DNA of 21,763 nucleotides. Origin: a bacterium UBP15_UBA6099. Its GTDB lineage: Bacteria > UBP15 > UBA6099. The stretch is from contig DIWT01000007.1 of NCBI GenBank assembly GCA_002435745.1, positions 22,953 through 44,715 on the forward strand, in the 5' to 3' direction. The notes beneath the pieces were generated by a model that saw only the letters and a list, made by a program, of their open reading frames with translations, was not told the DNA's origin and searched no databases. Made by a program: the position numbers and the translations under genes. The first letter of the stretch is position 1, and the number at the start of each line of letters is the position of its first letter. Below are positions 1 to 7,754 of the stretch, one piece after another.

Positions 1-70
1 CGCCCCTTCCGAAAAAAACTCTCGGCGCGCCGATTTCGTTGAACTTCGTTCAATTCGAAATCGGCTTTAG
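1..70 (-). repeat. Dispersed hairpin repeat, family A, copy 1 (cut by window start)
   Basis: Positions 29-65 fold into a stem of 10 bp (29-38 with 56-65) plus 6 bp (39-44 with 48-53), a TTC triloop at 45-47 and a two-base bulge at 54-55. On the minus strand, the sense of the gene ending at 160, the stem is followed about 10 nt later by seven T (complement of 12-18) and then a G-rich arm (complement of 1-11). The plus-strand sequence near 7606-7674 carries the same hairpin, spacer, T-run and arm. It could act as a 3'-end processing or termination structure or be a mobile intergenic repeat. The T-run is too far from the stem for a classical intrinsic terminator. Confidence 0.7.
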
Positions 71-159
71 TATGTTCGCGGCGCTGCCTTGTGGCGTCGC
101 TTTAGTCGCCATGCGAAATGTCAATCATGTTGCCGTAAAGCTAAACGCCACCGAATGTG

Positions 160-2031
160 TCAGGCTTCGACGCCGAGTTCGGCGAGTTTGCCGGGGGTTG
201 GATTGCCTGTGGCGGCGTCCCATCCGAGCATGGCGTAGTAGAGTTGCTTCGCGGCCTCGAACGCCTCGCGGGGCACGCGCCGGCCTTCGGCGTCGCCCGA
301 CGGGATGGGGACAAACATTCGCTCCGGCAGCGTGTCGTCTTTGGCGGTGAACCCCTCGCGGGCGTTGAACGCGCGCATCATGTTCACCCGCCGCTCGCCG
401 AGCTTCATTATCTCCCAAAGAGTCATCTTCCACCCGGTCGCCGCCGCCAGCAGGTCTTCGAGGTCGCGGTATCCGAATATCGCGTCCGGCCCCCAGCAGA
501 AACCGCACAGCGTCAGGGTGTCCAGCGCGCTGTAGAAGAACTGGGTGTAGACGACGAGTTTGACTTTTTCGGCGTCCAGTTCGTCGAACTGGCGTTTTTC
601 ATAGAGGGACAGCCCGCGCGCGGCCTCGTTCGGCCCCGCTATCAGCCAGTCGTGCTCGCTCGACATGTGATCCGCGCCGAACGGGTTCACCGCGTATGTG
701 AGCGCCTGCGACATCTTCACCTGCGCCATGTGCGCCGGGAAGGAAAGGCCTTTTGCGTGTATGCAGAACTTTGCTGTGTCCGCGCCGAGCGCGGCTATGG
801 CGCGGTCCGGGCCTTCCGCCAGCGTGTTCCCCAGCCCCTCGCGTTCGCCTATCATCCTCAGGGCTTCGAGCATCGCGGCGGAATCTCCGAACTTAAGCTC
901 GAATCCGCCAGTTTTCTTTTTGTCTATCAGCCCGTTTTCGAAACATTCCGCGGCGTACGCGATCATCGCCCCGGCGGAAATGGTGTCCATGCCGAGCGCG
1001 TTGCAGATTTCGTTGCCTTTGGCGACGGCGGCGATGTCGTCGATGAGGAGATTGGAGCCTAGCAGGCCGATGGTCTCGAACTCCGGGCCGCCGTATTCGG
1101 GGTCGATCTTGAACGGCTCCTCGGCGGACACCACGTTCTTGCATTTTACGACGCAGGCGTGGCATGTCTCGTCTTTCACTTTTATGGTGTCGCGGAGCGT
1201 TTCGCCCGAAATTTTTTCCATTCCCTCGAAAGAGCCGTATGTAAAATTTTTCGCGCAGAGGTTGCCGACGCCGGCCTGAAGGCGGACGACGCCCGGAGTG
1301 CCCATCTCGCGCAGAATCGCGTGGAACTTGGAATTATCGAACGAGGCCGCGCCTTTTTTCGCTATCGCGCGCACGCCGTCTGCGTCCGCGTACTCGTAAG
1401 GAGCGCGCGCGCCCCGGCAGGCGACGGCCTTCAGGTTCTTCGACCCCATGACCGCGCCCGCGCCCGTGCGGCCCGCGTAGTTAGAGCTGCCCCCGGAGAT
1501 GTTGGCAAAACGCACCAGCTTCTCGCCCGCCGGGCCGATGCAGGCGACTTCCGCCTTCTCGTCTCCAAGCTCGGCGCGGATGGCAGCGCGCGCGTCCCCG
1601 GTGGTCTTGCCCCACAACGCCCCGGCGTCCTTCAGTTCCGCTTTTCCGTCCGACACCCACAGATAGACCGGTTTGGAGGATTTGCCTGTGATTACGACGG
1701 CGTCGAACCCGGCGTATTTGAGGTCTACGCCCCATTTTCCGCCGCACTGCGAGTCGCCCGCCGCGCCGCCCAGAGGAGAGCGGCACGCCACGGTGAACCT
1801 GCTGACGCCCGACACCGGCGCGCCTGTCAGCACGCTCGGAGCCAGAACGACAACGCTCTCCGGGGCCAGCGCGTCCGTCCCGGCCGGCATCTCTTTTAAA
1901 AGATAGTAGAATCCGAGAGCGCTGCCCCCCGCGTATTTGCGGTAGAACATCTCGTCGGGTTGCTCTATGTCGATTTTTCCCGTCGTCAGATTGACTTTCA
2001 GAATCTTGCCGTTGAAACCTTTTGCGTCCAC
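160..2031 (-). CDS. aor: Aldehyde:ferredoxin oxidoreductase (tungsten-dependent AOR family)
   Basis: Predicted cytoplasmic enzyme oxidising aldehydes to carboxylic acids with ferredoxin as electron acceptor, using a tungsto-bispterin cofactor and one [4Fe-4S] cluster. The 623-residue protein has normal AOR length. Its N-terminal AOR domain begins GFNGKILKVNL, and the cluster cysteines are a CxxCxxxC at residues 290, 293 and 297 plus Cys509 or Cys512 in the LCGFC motif, matching the spacing of archaeal AORs. I chose the GTG at 2031 because a GGAGG lies eight bases upstream; an ATG 138 bases further upstream would add a 46-residue arginine-rich leader absent from the family. No ferredoxin or pterin-synthesis gene is adjacent, so it appears to be transcribed alone. 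The substrate cannot be told. Family assignment is very secure. Confidence 0.95.
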   Translation of the reverse strand: MDAKGFNGKILKVNLTTGKIDIEQPDEMFYRKYAGGSALGFYYLLKEMPAGTDALAPESVVVLAPSVLTGAPVSGVSRFTVACRSPLGGAAGDSQCGGKWGVDLKYAGFDAVVITGKSSKPVYLWVSDGKAELKDAGALWGKTTGDARAAIRAELGDEKAEVACIGPAGEKLVRFANISGGSSNYAGRTGAGAVMGSKNLKAVACRGARAPYEYADADGVRAIAKKGAASFDNSKFHAILREMGTPGVVRLQAGVGNLCAKNFTYGSFEGMEKISGETLRDTIKVKDETCHACVVKCKNVVSAEEPFKIDPEYGGPEFETIGLLGSNLLIDDIAAVAKGNEICNALGMDTISAGAMIAYAAECFENGLIDKKKTGGFELKFGDSAAMLEALRMIGEREGLGNTLAEGPDRAIAALGADTAKFCIHAKGLSFPAHMAQVKMSQALTYAVNPFGADHMSSEHDWLIAGPNEAARGLSLYEKRQFDELDAEKVKLVVYTQFFYSALDTLTLCGFCWGPDAIFGYRDLEDLLAAATGWKMTLWEIMKLGERRVNMMRAFNAREGFTAKDDTLPERMFVPIPSGDAEGRRVPREAFEAAKQLYYAMLGWDAATGNPTPGKLAELGVEA

Positions 2032-2307
2032 TTTGCGAGCCTCCTCGGAGTCCGCCGCGCTACATGCGCGCCGCGCGCGGCGATCATTGAAAATATACAA
2101 GGGGGAATCTCTTTTGTCGATAAGCTCAGCCCGACAGAACGCCCCCCCGCCCGGCGTCCTCCCCGACAACGTTTTTTTCTTCTTTCAGACGCCGGAATCG
2201 CGGCAAAACAGGCTGACTGGCGGCGTTCCGGCCCGGGCCTGCTGCATGATTGACAACTATTCATTGATATAATAAGCTTTTCCGAAAAGAAACAACGGAC
2301 ACTGACT
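2032..2307. promoter_or_regulatory. Divergent intergenic region between aor and the barrel protein
   Basis: This 276-base spacer separates two divergent genes. A perfect TATAAT sits at 2268-2273 on the plus strand, 34 bases before the ATG at 2308. A perfect TTGACA at 2250-2255 lies only 12 bases upstream of it, too close for a standard sigma-70 pair, so the -35 element is uncertain. The minus-strand Shine-Dalgarno of aor (GGAGG) is at about 2040-2044. I saw no convincing minus-strand promoter and no structured leader. Confidence 0.4.
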
Positions 2308-3453
2308 ATGGCGTTCAACTCAAAAATCGGAAAAATAACAGCGGTGGCGTTGCTCGGAATGGCGTTCGCCCTTTTCGCTCTGCCCGCTTCGGCGCAGGGC
2401 GTCAGGGTAGACCTCATGCTCGAGGACGGCACGGTTCTAATCTACAAAGGAAAGGAGGCCGGGTTCAAGGAAGGGCAGAAACTGAATGTCGCGCGCGGCG
2501 GAAAAACCGTCGGGACTCTCGAAGTCGTCAAACTGACTCCTCACTACGCTCAGGCCAAGATATTGACGGGGGCGAAGGATATACAGGAGCTTGACGCGGT
2601 GTCTGCGATGGCATCGGGCGCGGCGGAAACAAAAACGGAATCCATAGCGGAAAAGAAAACGGAAACGGCGCAGGAGCCTGCGGACGCGGCGTCGGGCCGT
2701 CGCGGGCGGGGAACGGCTTCCACGGAACCCGAACCGGCGGCGGCGACTGAACAAGCGGCGGCCCCGGCGGCGGCGAAGTCGGGCAGCAGCAGGCGTGGTC
2801 GCGGCTCGGCGGCGGCTGAAGCCCCGGCTGAACCGGAACCGGCGGCAGCGCCGGCTTCATCCAGCAGGAGAGGCCGGGGCGGTTCGTCATCTCCAGCTTC
2901 AACCTCGGAAGAATCCGAAGCGGCGTCCGGGGAGCAGCAGCCTCAAACGCTCGCCAGAGAATCTTTTTACTCGGTTCACACCGGCTTTATGTTCCTTAAA
3001 CACGACTTGCCGGGCAATGTGTCCGACAGCTCAGGCTCCGCCTCCATCGGCGTAGATTACTGGACTCACAGGAAAAAAACTGAAAACGACTACATCGTAT
3101 ACAGTGTGTTGTATTCCAGACCCGTGGTCAGCACTTATTACAGCGGACAGACATACAGATATCAGTTGAAAATTACCGAATTGTCAGTCAACTACATCCG
3201 CGACGGCCTTTCAGGCATCGCCGGGGCCGACGGGACAATGTACGCCGGGCTGGGAGTGGGATACCGCAACGCCAACTCCAAAGTCAACGCGTCCATATCC
3301 TACGACGGGATGTCCGGCGACCATAAGAAATCTATGGAAGGCATAGACTACCACGGCGTCTTGGGAGCCAGATTCACGTCCAAGATGGAACTTAAGCTCA
3401 ACTACTGCTTCGACGAGAAATACTACGTCATCGACGCGGGATACAGGTTCTGA
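2308..3453 (+). CDS. Outer-membrane beta-barrel protein with RGRG-repeat linker
   Basis: The 381-residue protein begins with a signal peptide (basic start, hydrophobic core at residues 11-25, likely cleavage after ASA at 27-29). Residues 31-97 look like a small periplasmic beta domain with a pattern (GFKEGQKLNVAR, GKTVGTLEV) reminiscent of FlgT-C/SH3-like folds; this is a resemblance only. Residues 100-215 are low-complexity Ala/Glu/Pro/Ser with RRGRG repeated three times (130-135, 161-166, 186-191). Residues about 216-381 have alternating aromatic/polar strands and end in AGYRF, the terminal phenylalanine expected for BAM-dependent insertion, so a small 8-10-strand barrel is likely. Its function is unknown. 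It stands alone, with a TATAAT upstream and no strong Shine-Dalgarno. Confidence 0.75.
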   Translation: MAFNSKIGKITAVALLGMAFALFALPASAQGVRVDLMLEDGTVLIYKGKEAGFKEGQKLNVARGGKTVGTLEVVKLTPHYAQAKILTGAKDIQELDAVSAMASGAAETKTESIAEKKTETAQEPADAASGRRGRGTASTEPEPAAATEQAAAPAAAKSGSSRRGRGSAAAEAPAEPEPAAAPASSSRRGRGGSSSPASTSEESEAASGEQQPQTLARESFYSVHTGFMFLKHDLPGNVSDSSGSASIGVDYWTHRKKTENDYIVYSVLYSRPVVSTYYSGQTYRYQLKITELSVNYIRDGLSGIAGADGTMYAGLGVGYRNANSKVNASISYDGMSGDHKKSMEGIDYHGVLGARFTSKMELKLNYCFDEKYYVIDAGYRF

Positions 3454-3562
3454 TTCCGTTTTTTCCGCATGTCCCAGATTGCGTTTGTGCGCGGCGGCGC
3501 GCGCGTTTCGCAGGCTTATTTTTTTCACGCCCCTCTCTTCCCGGCCCTCGGTGGCCCGCATC

Positions 3563-4678
3563 ATGAAAACTCAAGGCAGTCAAGGCTCGATGGCTCTTTT
3601 CGAGGAGTATCCCGCGCTAGGCGACAAGCTGAACTGGAGTCCCATCGGATTCTATCCCACCCCGGTCGAGGAAAAACCTGAACTGGCGGAAAGAACTGGC
3701 GTCGGAAGGCTGTTCATCAAGCGCGACGACCTCAGCCATCCGGACTACGGAGGGAACAAAATCCGCAAGCTGGATTTCCTTCTGGCTGAGGCGGCGAAGC
3801 GGGGCGCGCGCGTTATTATCACTTTCGGCGGCATAGGCTCGAACCATTTTCTGGCCACCGCCATCCACGCCGCCTCGCGGGGAATTAAAACTGCGGGAGT
3901 TCTCGTTCCGCAACCGGTCACTCCGGCGGTGAAAAGAAACATGCTGTGCTACCTTCACTACGGAGCCGAACTGAACCTAGCCGAAGGCGGGTATAAGGAA
4001 GTGCCGTTCGAGACCCTGAAAGTCGCCGCGCGGCATTCATTCAACGACGGGCGACCGCCGTTCATCATCCCCGCCGGCGGCTCCTCCGTCTCAGGCGTCC
4101 TCGGCTATATTAACGCCGCGTTCGAACTGAAGAAACAGATCGAGGCAGAAGAAATCCCCGAGCCTGACTACATCTTTGCCGCAGTCGGCACTTGCGGCAC
4201 GGTGTCCGGTCTCATCGCCGGATGCGCCGCCGCCGGGCTGAAATCCCGCGTCGTCGGCGTGAAAGTCACCGACTGGGTGGCGGCGAACACTTTCGCCCTC
4301 TCTTCTCTGGCCAATCAGGCCACCTTCAAACTGTTCTCCATCGACCAGAGTTTCCCCGTCCGCGTGTTCACTCCGTTCAATGTCGAGTTGCTCACGGAAT
4401 TCTTCGGCGGCGAATACGGACGGGTCACCCCGGAGAGCGCGGACGCAATATCCATGTGCGCCGATTGCGCGGGAGTTAAACTGGAAGGCGTCTACACCGG
4501 GAAGGCATTCGCGGGGCTTGTCCACACGGCGAAAACCCGCGACCTGTCGGACAAAACCGTCCTTTTCTGGAACACCTACAATTCGGTCGATATGTCGGGC
4601 GTCGCCGCTCAACACGACTACAGCGAGCTTCCTGCAGAATTCCACAAGTTCTTCGAGTCCCCGGAAGACGAATCATAA
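3563..4678 (+). CDS. PLP-dependent D-cysteine desulfhydrase / ACC deaminase family protein
   Basis: This fold-type II PLP enzyme carries the family signature YGGNKIRKL, whose lysine (residue 66 from this start) should form the Schiff base. The SNH motif is at 93-95, a glycine-rich phosphate loop follows (GTCGTVSGL), and YTGKAFAGL near the C-terminus matches the catalytic tyrosine region. Relatives release pyruvate (or 2-oxobutyrate), ammonia and, for D-cysteine, sulfide. The motifs do not separate D-cysteine desulfhydrase from ACC deaminase or other D-amino acid lyases. The start is ambiguous: ATG 3563 and ATG 3590 (MALFEEYPAL) are both weak in Shine-Dalgarno, and homologous N-termini would favour the latter. 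The next gene begins 23 bases downstream, so the two are probably co-transcribed. Confidence 0.85.
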   Translation: MKTQGSQGSMALFEEYPALGDKLNWSPIGFYPTPVEEKPELAERTGVGRLFIKRDDLSHPDYGGNKIRKLDFLLAEAAKRGARVIITFGGIGSNHFLATAIHAASRGIKTAGVLVPQPVTPAVKRNMLCYLHYGAELNLAEGGYKEVPFETLKVAARHSFNDGRPPFIIPAGGSSVSGVLGYINAAFELKKQIEAEEIPEPDYIFAAVGTCGTVSGLIAGCAAAGLKSRVVGVKVTDWVAANTFALSSLANQATFKLFSIDQSFPVRVFTPFNVELLTEFFGGEYGRVTPESADAISMCADCAGVKLEGVYTGKAFAGLVHTAKTRDLSDKTVLFWNTYNSVDMSGVAAQHDYSELPAEFHKFFESPEDES

Positions 4679-4701
4679 AATAAAAGAAAAAGAGCGTGAC
4701 G

Positions 4702-6096
4702 ATGAGCAGAAGAAAAAAAGCGACATCTAAGATAACCCACAGAGTGATAATCGGAGACGCCCGGTCGATGGGCGAGGTCGAACAGGAGTCGGCGCATCTG
4801 GCGTTGGCCTCCCCGCCAGCGTGGAAGCCGCGCGCGTGGTCGGCGGCGTCAGGAACAGGCGGCCTGCGCAAGTTCGATGACTACGCGGCTTCTCTGGCGC
4901 TGACATGGCGCGAATGCCACCGAATCCTCAAGCCCGGATGCAGGCTCTGCGTCCGCGTCTGCCCCGAAATCGTCGATGCCGCAGCAGGAAACAAACAAAA
5001 CGTCTCGCTGCGCGCGCTCATCGAGGACGCCTGCGCGAAGTCCGGATTCAGGTTCGAGTCCGAGATAGTCCGCATGCGCGAGTCCGGGCACGAGCCGCCC
5101 GCCCCGCCCGCCGCTCCCGAATCCCCCCTGCCCCGCTCCGGCTCCATCGCAGTCAGGCATGACTCAATTCTCGTATTCGTCAAACCCGGAGAATGCCCTC
5201 CGCCGGAATCCGTCCCCGCCTCAAGGTCCGCTCTATCGGAACGCGAGTGGCGGCGGCTCTTCAACAGCCTCTGGACTTTCCCCGACGATAAAATATCGAA
5301 AACGCCCGAGGAGATGCCGGAAGAGATTCCGAGGCGTCTTATCCGCATGTACACCTTCCTCGGCGAGACCGTCCTCGACCCCTTCCTCGGTTCCGGAGCC
5401 ACGATGGTCGCCGCGCGCGACACAGGCCGCGCTTCCATCGGATACGAAACGGATGAAAAGCTCAAGCCCGTGATTCAGGAGCGGGTGTCCGGCGGACAGA
5501 CGATGAAACAGCTTATGTTCGAGAACCAGAACCGCCCGAAGAGAAGCGACATCGAGAAGGAAATGAAGTCTATTTCATCCGTGTCCGAAAAACCCGCCGC
5601 GATAGCGCCAGCCGCCCCCGCCGGGGCGAAGCCCGCCCCCGTCCGCAAAAGAGCGAAGAAACAACCGGCCAAAGAAGCAGCGGCCCCTCCGGCGGTCGTG
5701 CGCGAAATCTTCGGGCTGGACACGCTGAAGCTCGAAGACGGGCGCGAGATACGCCTGCTCGGACTCCAGACGCCCGCCGCGTTCTACAGCCGCAACAGGG
5801 GCGTGTACAGACAGGCTCTCTCGTTCGTCGCCGCGTTGCTGTCCGGCAAACCCGTCTCTCTCGCGAGGCCCGAATCCTCCAAGTTGCGAAACGCCCCCGG
5901 CAACGCGTTCCACATCCTCGCCCCGGACGGCTCGAACGCCGCCGAAGCGCTGATCAGCAACGGTTACGGCCTTTGCGACAGATCGGTGGAGCACGACCTC
6001 AAAAACAAGTTCGAGAACTTGGAAACCGACGCCCGCAAACACAGCATGGGCATCTGGGCCTTGATGAAAACCGACTCGCCCAGAAAGGATTCCTGA
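4702..6096 (+). CDS. DNA methyltransferase-like protein fused to degenerate SNase-like domain
   Basis: Residues 1-265 resemble a beta-class amino-methyltransferase: motif IV comes first (ASPPAW, 36-41) and the SAM-binding motif I second (DPFLGSGAT, 226-234), followed by a motif II-like acidic end (GYETDE). The catalytic SPP[YF] motif has alanine in place of the aromatic residue. A charged Ala/Pro/Lys linker (about 290-333) leads to a C-terminal domain (334-453) that aligns with staphylococcal nuclease: DTLKL, EIRLLGLQTPA, LAPDG and the final DARKHSMGIWA helix. Equivalents of Asp21, Arg35 and Thr41 are present, but Asp40 is Gln, Glu43 is Ala and Arg87 is Asn, so nuclease activity is doubtful. 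GTG 4696 is an alternative start. It may be a modification enzyme with a binding module, or an inactive nucleic-acid-binding protein. Confidence 0.75.
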   Translation: MSRRKKATSKITHRVIIGDARSMGEVEQESAHLALASPPAWKPRAWSAASGTGGLRKFDDYAASLALTWRECHRILKPGCRLCVRVCPEIVDAAAGNKQNVSLRALIEDACAKSGFRFESEIVRMRESGHEPPAPPAAPESPLPRSGSIAVRHDSILVFVKPGECPPPESVPASRSALSEREWRRLFNSLWTFPDDKISKTPEEMPEEIPRRLIRMYTFLGETVLDPFLGSGATMVAARDTGRASIGYETDEKLKPVIQERVSGGQTMKQLMFENQNRPKRSDIEKEMKSISSVSEKPAAIAPAAPAGAKPAPVRKRAKKQPAKEAAAPPAVVREIFGLDTLKLEDGREIRLLGLQTPAAFYSRNRGVYRQALSFVAALLSGKPVSLARPESSKLRNAPGNAFHILAPDGSNAAEALISNGYGLCDRSVEHDLKNKFENLETDARKHSMGIWALMKTDSPRKDS

Positions 6097-6181
6097 TCCG
6101 GGGGCGAACCTCCGCAGGGATTTTCAGCTTCTAATCGCGGCGCGAAAGACTTCGCGTCCAATCCGAATCGCGGGAGGAAAA

Positions 6182-7558
6182 ATGAAAAAAGAAATCATAT
6201 TTCCGAAAGGGTTCCTTTGGGGGACGGCCTCCGCCGGACATCAGGTCGAGGGCGGCAACGACAAGTCCGACTGGTGGAAATTCGAGAACGAGGGCAAGAT
6301 ATTCGACGGCACGGTCTCCGGCAAAGCGGTAGACTACTGGAACCGATACGAGGAAGACCACGAGCTGATGGCGAAATACGGCTATCAGGCGTTCCGCCTC
6401 GGCATCGAGTGGGCGAGGGTCGAGCCGGAAGACGGGCGCTTCGACATGAAGGCCGTCAGGCATTATGAAAAAATTCTTCGCTCTCTGCGCAAACATAATA
6501 TCAAAATCTGCCTGACGCTATATCACTGGGTTCTCCCCCTGTGGTTCGCCGAAAAGGGCGGCTGGGAACATCCGGAAGCGGCGGACCGCTTTCTGGCCTT
6601 CTGCGAACTGATAGTCAATGAGCTTGGCGAATACCCCGACCTGTGGGTGACTCTGAACGAGCCTAACGTGCCCGCCGTCGCCGGATGCCTCGCCGGGCTG
6701 TTCCCGCCCGAAAAGAAATCTTTCGCCTCATTCTGCAAAGTCTCGAACACGCTGCTCAAATCGCACGCCCGATGCTACAGGCTGATTCACGACGTCGTCC
6801 CCAAAGGCCCGGACGGCTGGCCCTCGAAGGTCGGCGTCGCCAACGCTTACCAGCACGTCGCCCCCTTCGGCACGCCCGGCATCGCCGGAGCTTACGAAAA
6901 AGCGCTATCCCCCGTCTTGGCTTACGGAAGCTTCAAGGCGTGGGACTACTCGGTCGCCACCGGCTGGATCGTCCCCCCGTTCGGACTCGAATTCGTCCCC
7001 GGACTCAAGGGCAGCTACGACTACTGCGGCGTGAACTACTACACCCGCATGTCTCTGAAGTTCGACGCCGCGAAAACGGACGACATGCTGATCGACATTC
7101 ACGGCATACAGCCGGGCGTCGAGATGAACCAGATGGGTTGGGAAAACTATCCGCCGGGCTTCTTCAACACCCTCAAATTCGTATGGGACACTTTCAAAAA
7201 GCCGATATATATCACCGAAAACGGATGCGCGGACCCGCAACGGGACGACATCGGACGCAGGCGCTACCTGCTTGAGCACATGGCGCAGGTCTCCCGCGCG
7301 CTGGACGCCGGGATCGATGTCCGGGGCTATTTCCAGTGGTCGTTCTCGGACAACTTCGAGTGGCGCGAAGGATTCATCAAAAAACTCGGACTGTTCGAGT
7401 GCGACTACGCCGACCCGGACCTCAAACGCGTTCCGCGCGTCAGCGCCGCCATGTATGCGGACATCGTCAAGAAAAACGGCATAACGACAAAACTGCTCGA
7501 GAAATACGCCCCCGACTGCGCCGACGGCGTCTTCGGCGATAAATGGATGGATCAATAG
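6182..7558 (+). CDS. Glycoside hydrolase family 1 (beta-glucosidase-like)
   Basis: This retaining beta-glycosidase has 458 residues, the usual GH1 length. The N-terminal signature FLWGTASAGHQVEG (11-24) includes the glycone-binding Gln21. The TLNEP motif supplies the acid/base Glu160, ITENG supplies the nucleophile Glu346, and the glycone pocket WSFSDNFEW is at 386-394. There is no signal peptide, so it should act in the cytoplasm on imported disaccharides or aryl-glycosides. The substrate could be a beta-glucoside, galactoside or fucoside and cannot be read from these motifs. It lacks an obvious phospho-sugar or PTS context. A strong GGGAGGA lies 6-7 bases before the ATG. It is followed by a family A hairpin repeat rather than another gene. 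Confidence 0.93.
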   Translation: MKKEIIFPKGFLWGTASAGHQVEGGNDKSDWWKFENEGKIFDGTVSGKAVDYWNRYEEDHELMAKYGYQAFRLGIEWARVEPEDGRFDMKAVRHYEKILRSLRKHNIKICLTLYHWVLPLWFAEKGGWEHPEAADRFLAFCELIVNELGEYPDLWVTLNEPNVPAVAGCLAGLFPPEKKSFASFCKVSNTLLKSHARCYRLIHDVVPKGPDGWPSKVGVANAYQHVAPFGTPGIAGAYEKALSPVLAYGSFKAWDYSVATGWIVPPFGLEFVPGLKGSYDYCGVNYYTRMSLKFDAAKTDDMLIDIHGIQPGVEMNQMGWENYPPGFFNTLKFVWDTFKKPIYITENGCADPQRDDIGRRRYLLEHMAQVSRALDAGIDVRGYFQWSFSDNFEWREGFIKKLGLFECDYADPDLKRVPRVSAAMYADIVKKNGITTKLLEKYAPDCADGVFGDKWMDQ

Positions 7559-7609
7559 CAGAGATTAAGCGGAATCCACATCGTCAGGAATTTTCACTAG
7601 TGAATGAGA

Positions 7610-7674
7610 GCCGATTTTGCTCAGAACGAAGTTTTGCAAAATCGGCGTCCAAGAGTTTTTTCGGAAGGGGCGCG
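7610..7674 (+). repeat. Dispersed hairpin repeat, family A, copy 2
   Basis: An 11-bp perfect stem (7610-7620 with 7636-7646) encloses an inner AAC-GAA-GTT hairpin. It is followed nine bases later by six T (7656-7661) and the arm CGGAAGGGGCG. This is the same order of parts as the minus strand at the window's left edge, with stem bases that differ but still pair. Both copies lie 3' of a gene in its sense direction. Confidence 0.75.
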
Positions 7675-7708
7675 GGGAAACCGATTTTTGCAAAAACGGT
7701 TGCCCCGC
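7672..7708. other. Long near-perfect hairpin beside the family A repeat
   Basis: A six-base GC stem (7672-7677 with 7703-7708), a mismatch, five further pairs (7679-7683 with 7697-7701), one bulged A and a TTTTT/AAAAA stem close on a GC loop at 7690-7691. It lies in the convergent spacer between the GH1 gene and the FabG-type gene and could serve as a bidirectional 3'-end structure. No T-run follows directly on either strand. Confidence 0.6.
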
Positions 7709-7754
7709 AAACTTACATAAAAATTCATTTAAGCATTAGCATGAAAAATCTCGG

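Noticed and set aside
160..2169. Longer aor reading frame starting at ATG 2169
   Set aside because: The extra 46 residues are Arg-rich and unlike AOR N-termini, and the GTG at 2031 has an ideally spaced GGAGG.
2250..2273. Perfect TTGACA plus perfect TATAAT as a consensus promoter
   Set aside because: The spacing is only 12 bases, so they cannot serve as a standard -35/-10 pair; only the TATAAT is kept as a candidate.
7593..7604. 12-base perfect palindrome TTCACTAGTGAA after the GH1 gene
   Set aside because: It is short, has no second copy in the window and no positional link to a promoter, so it may be chance.
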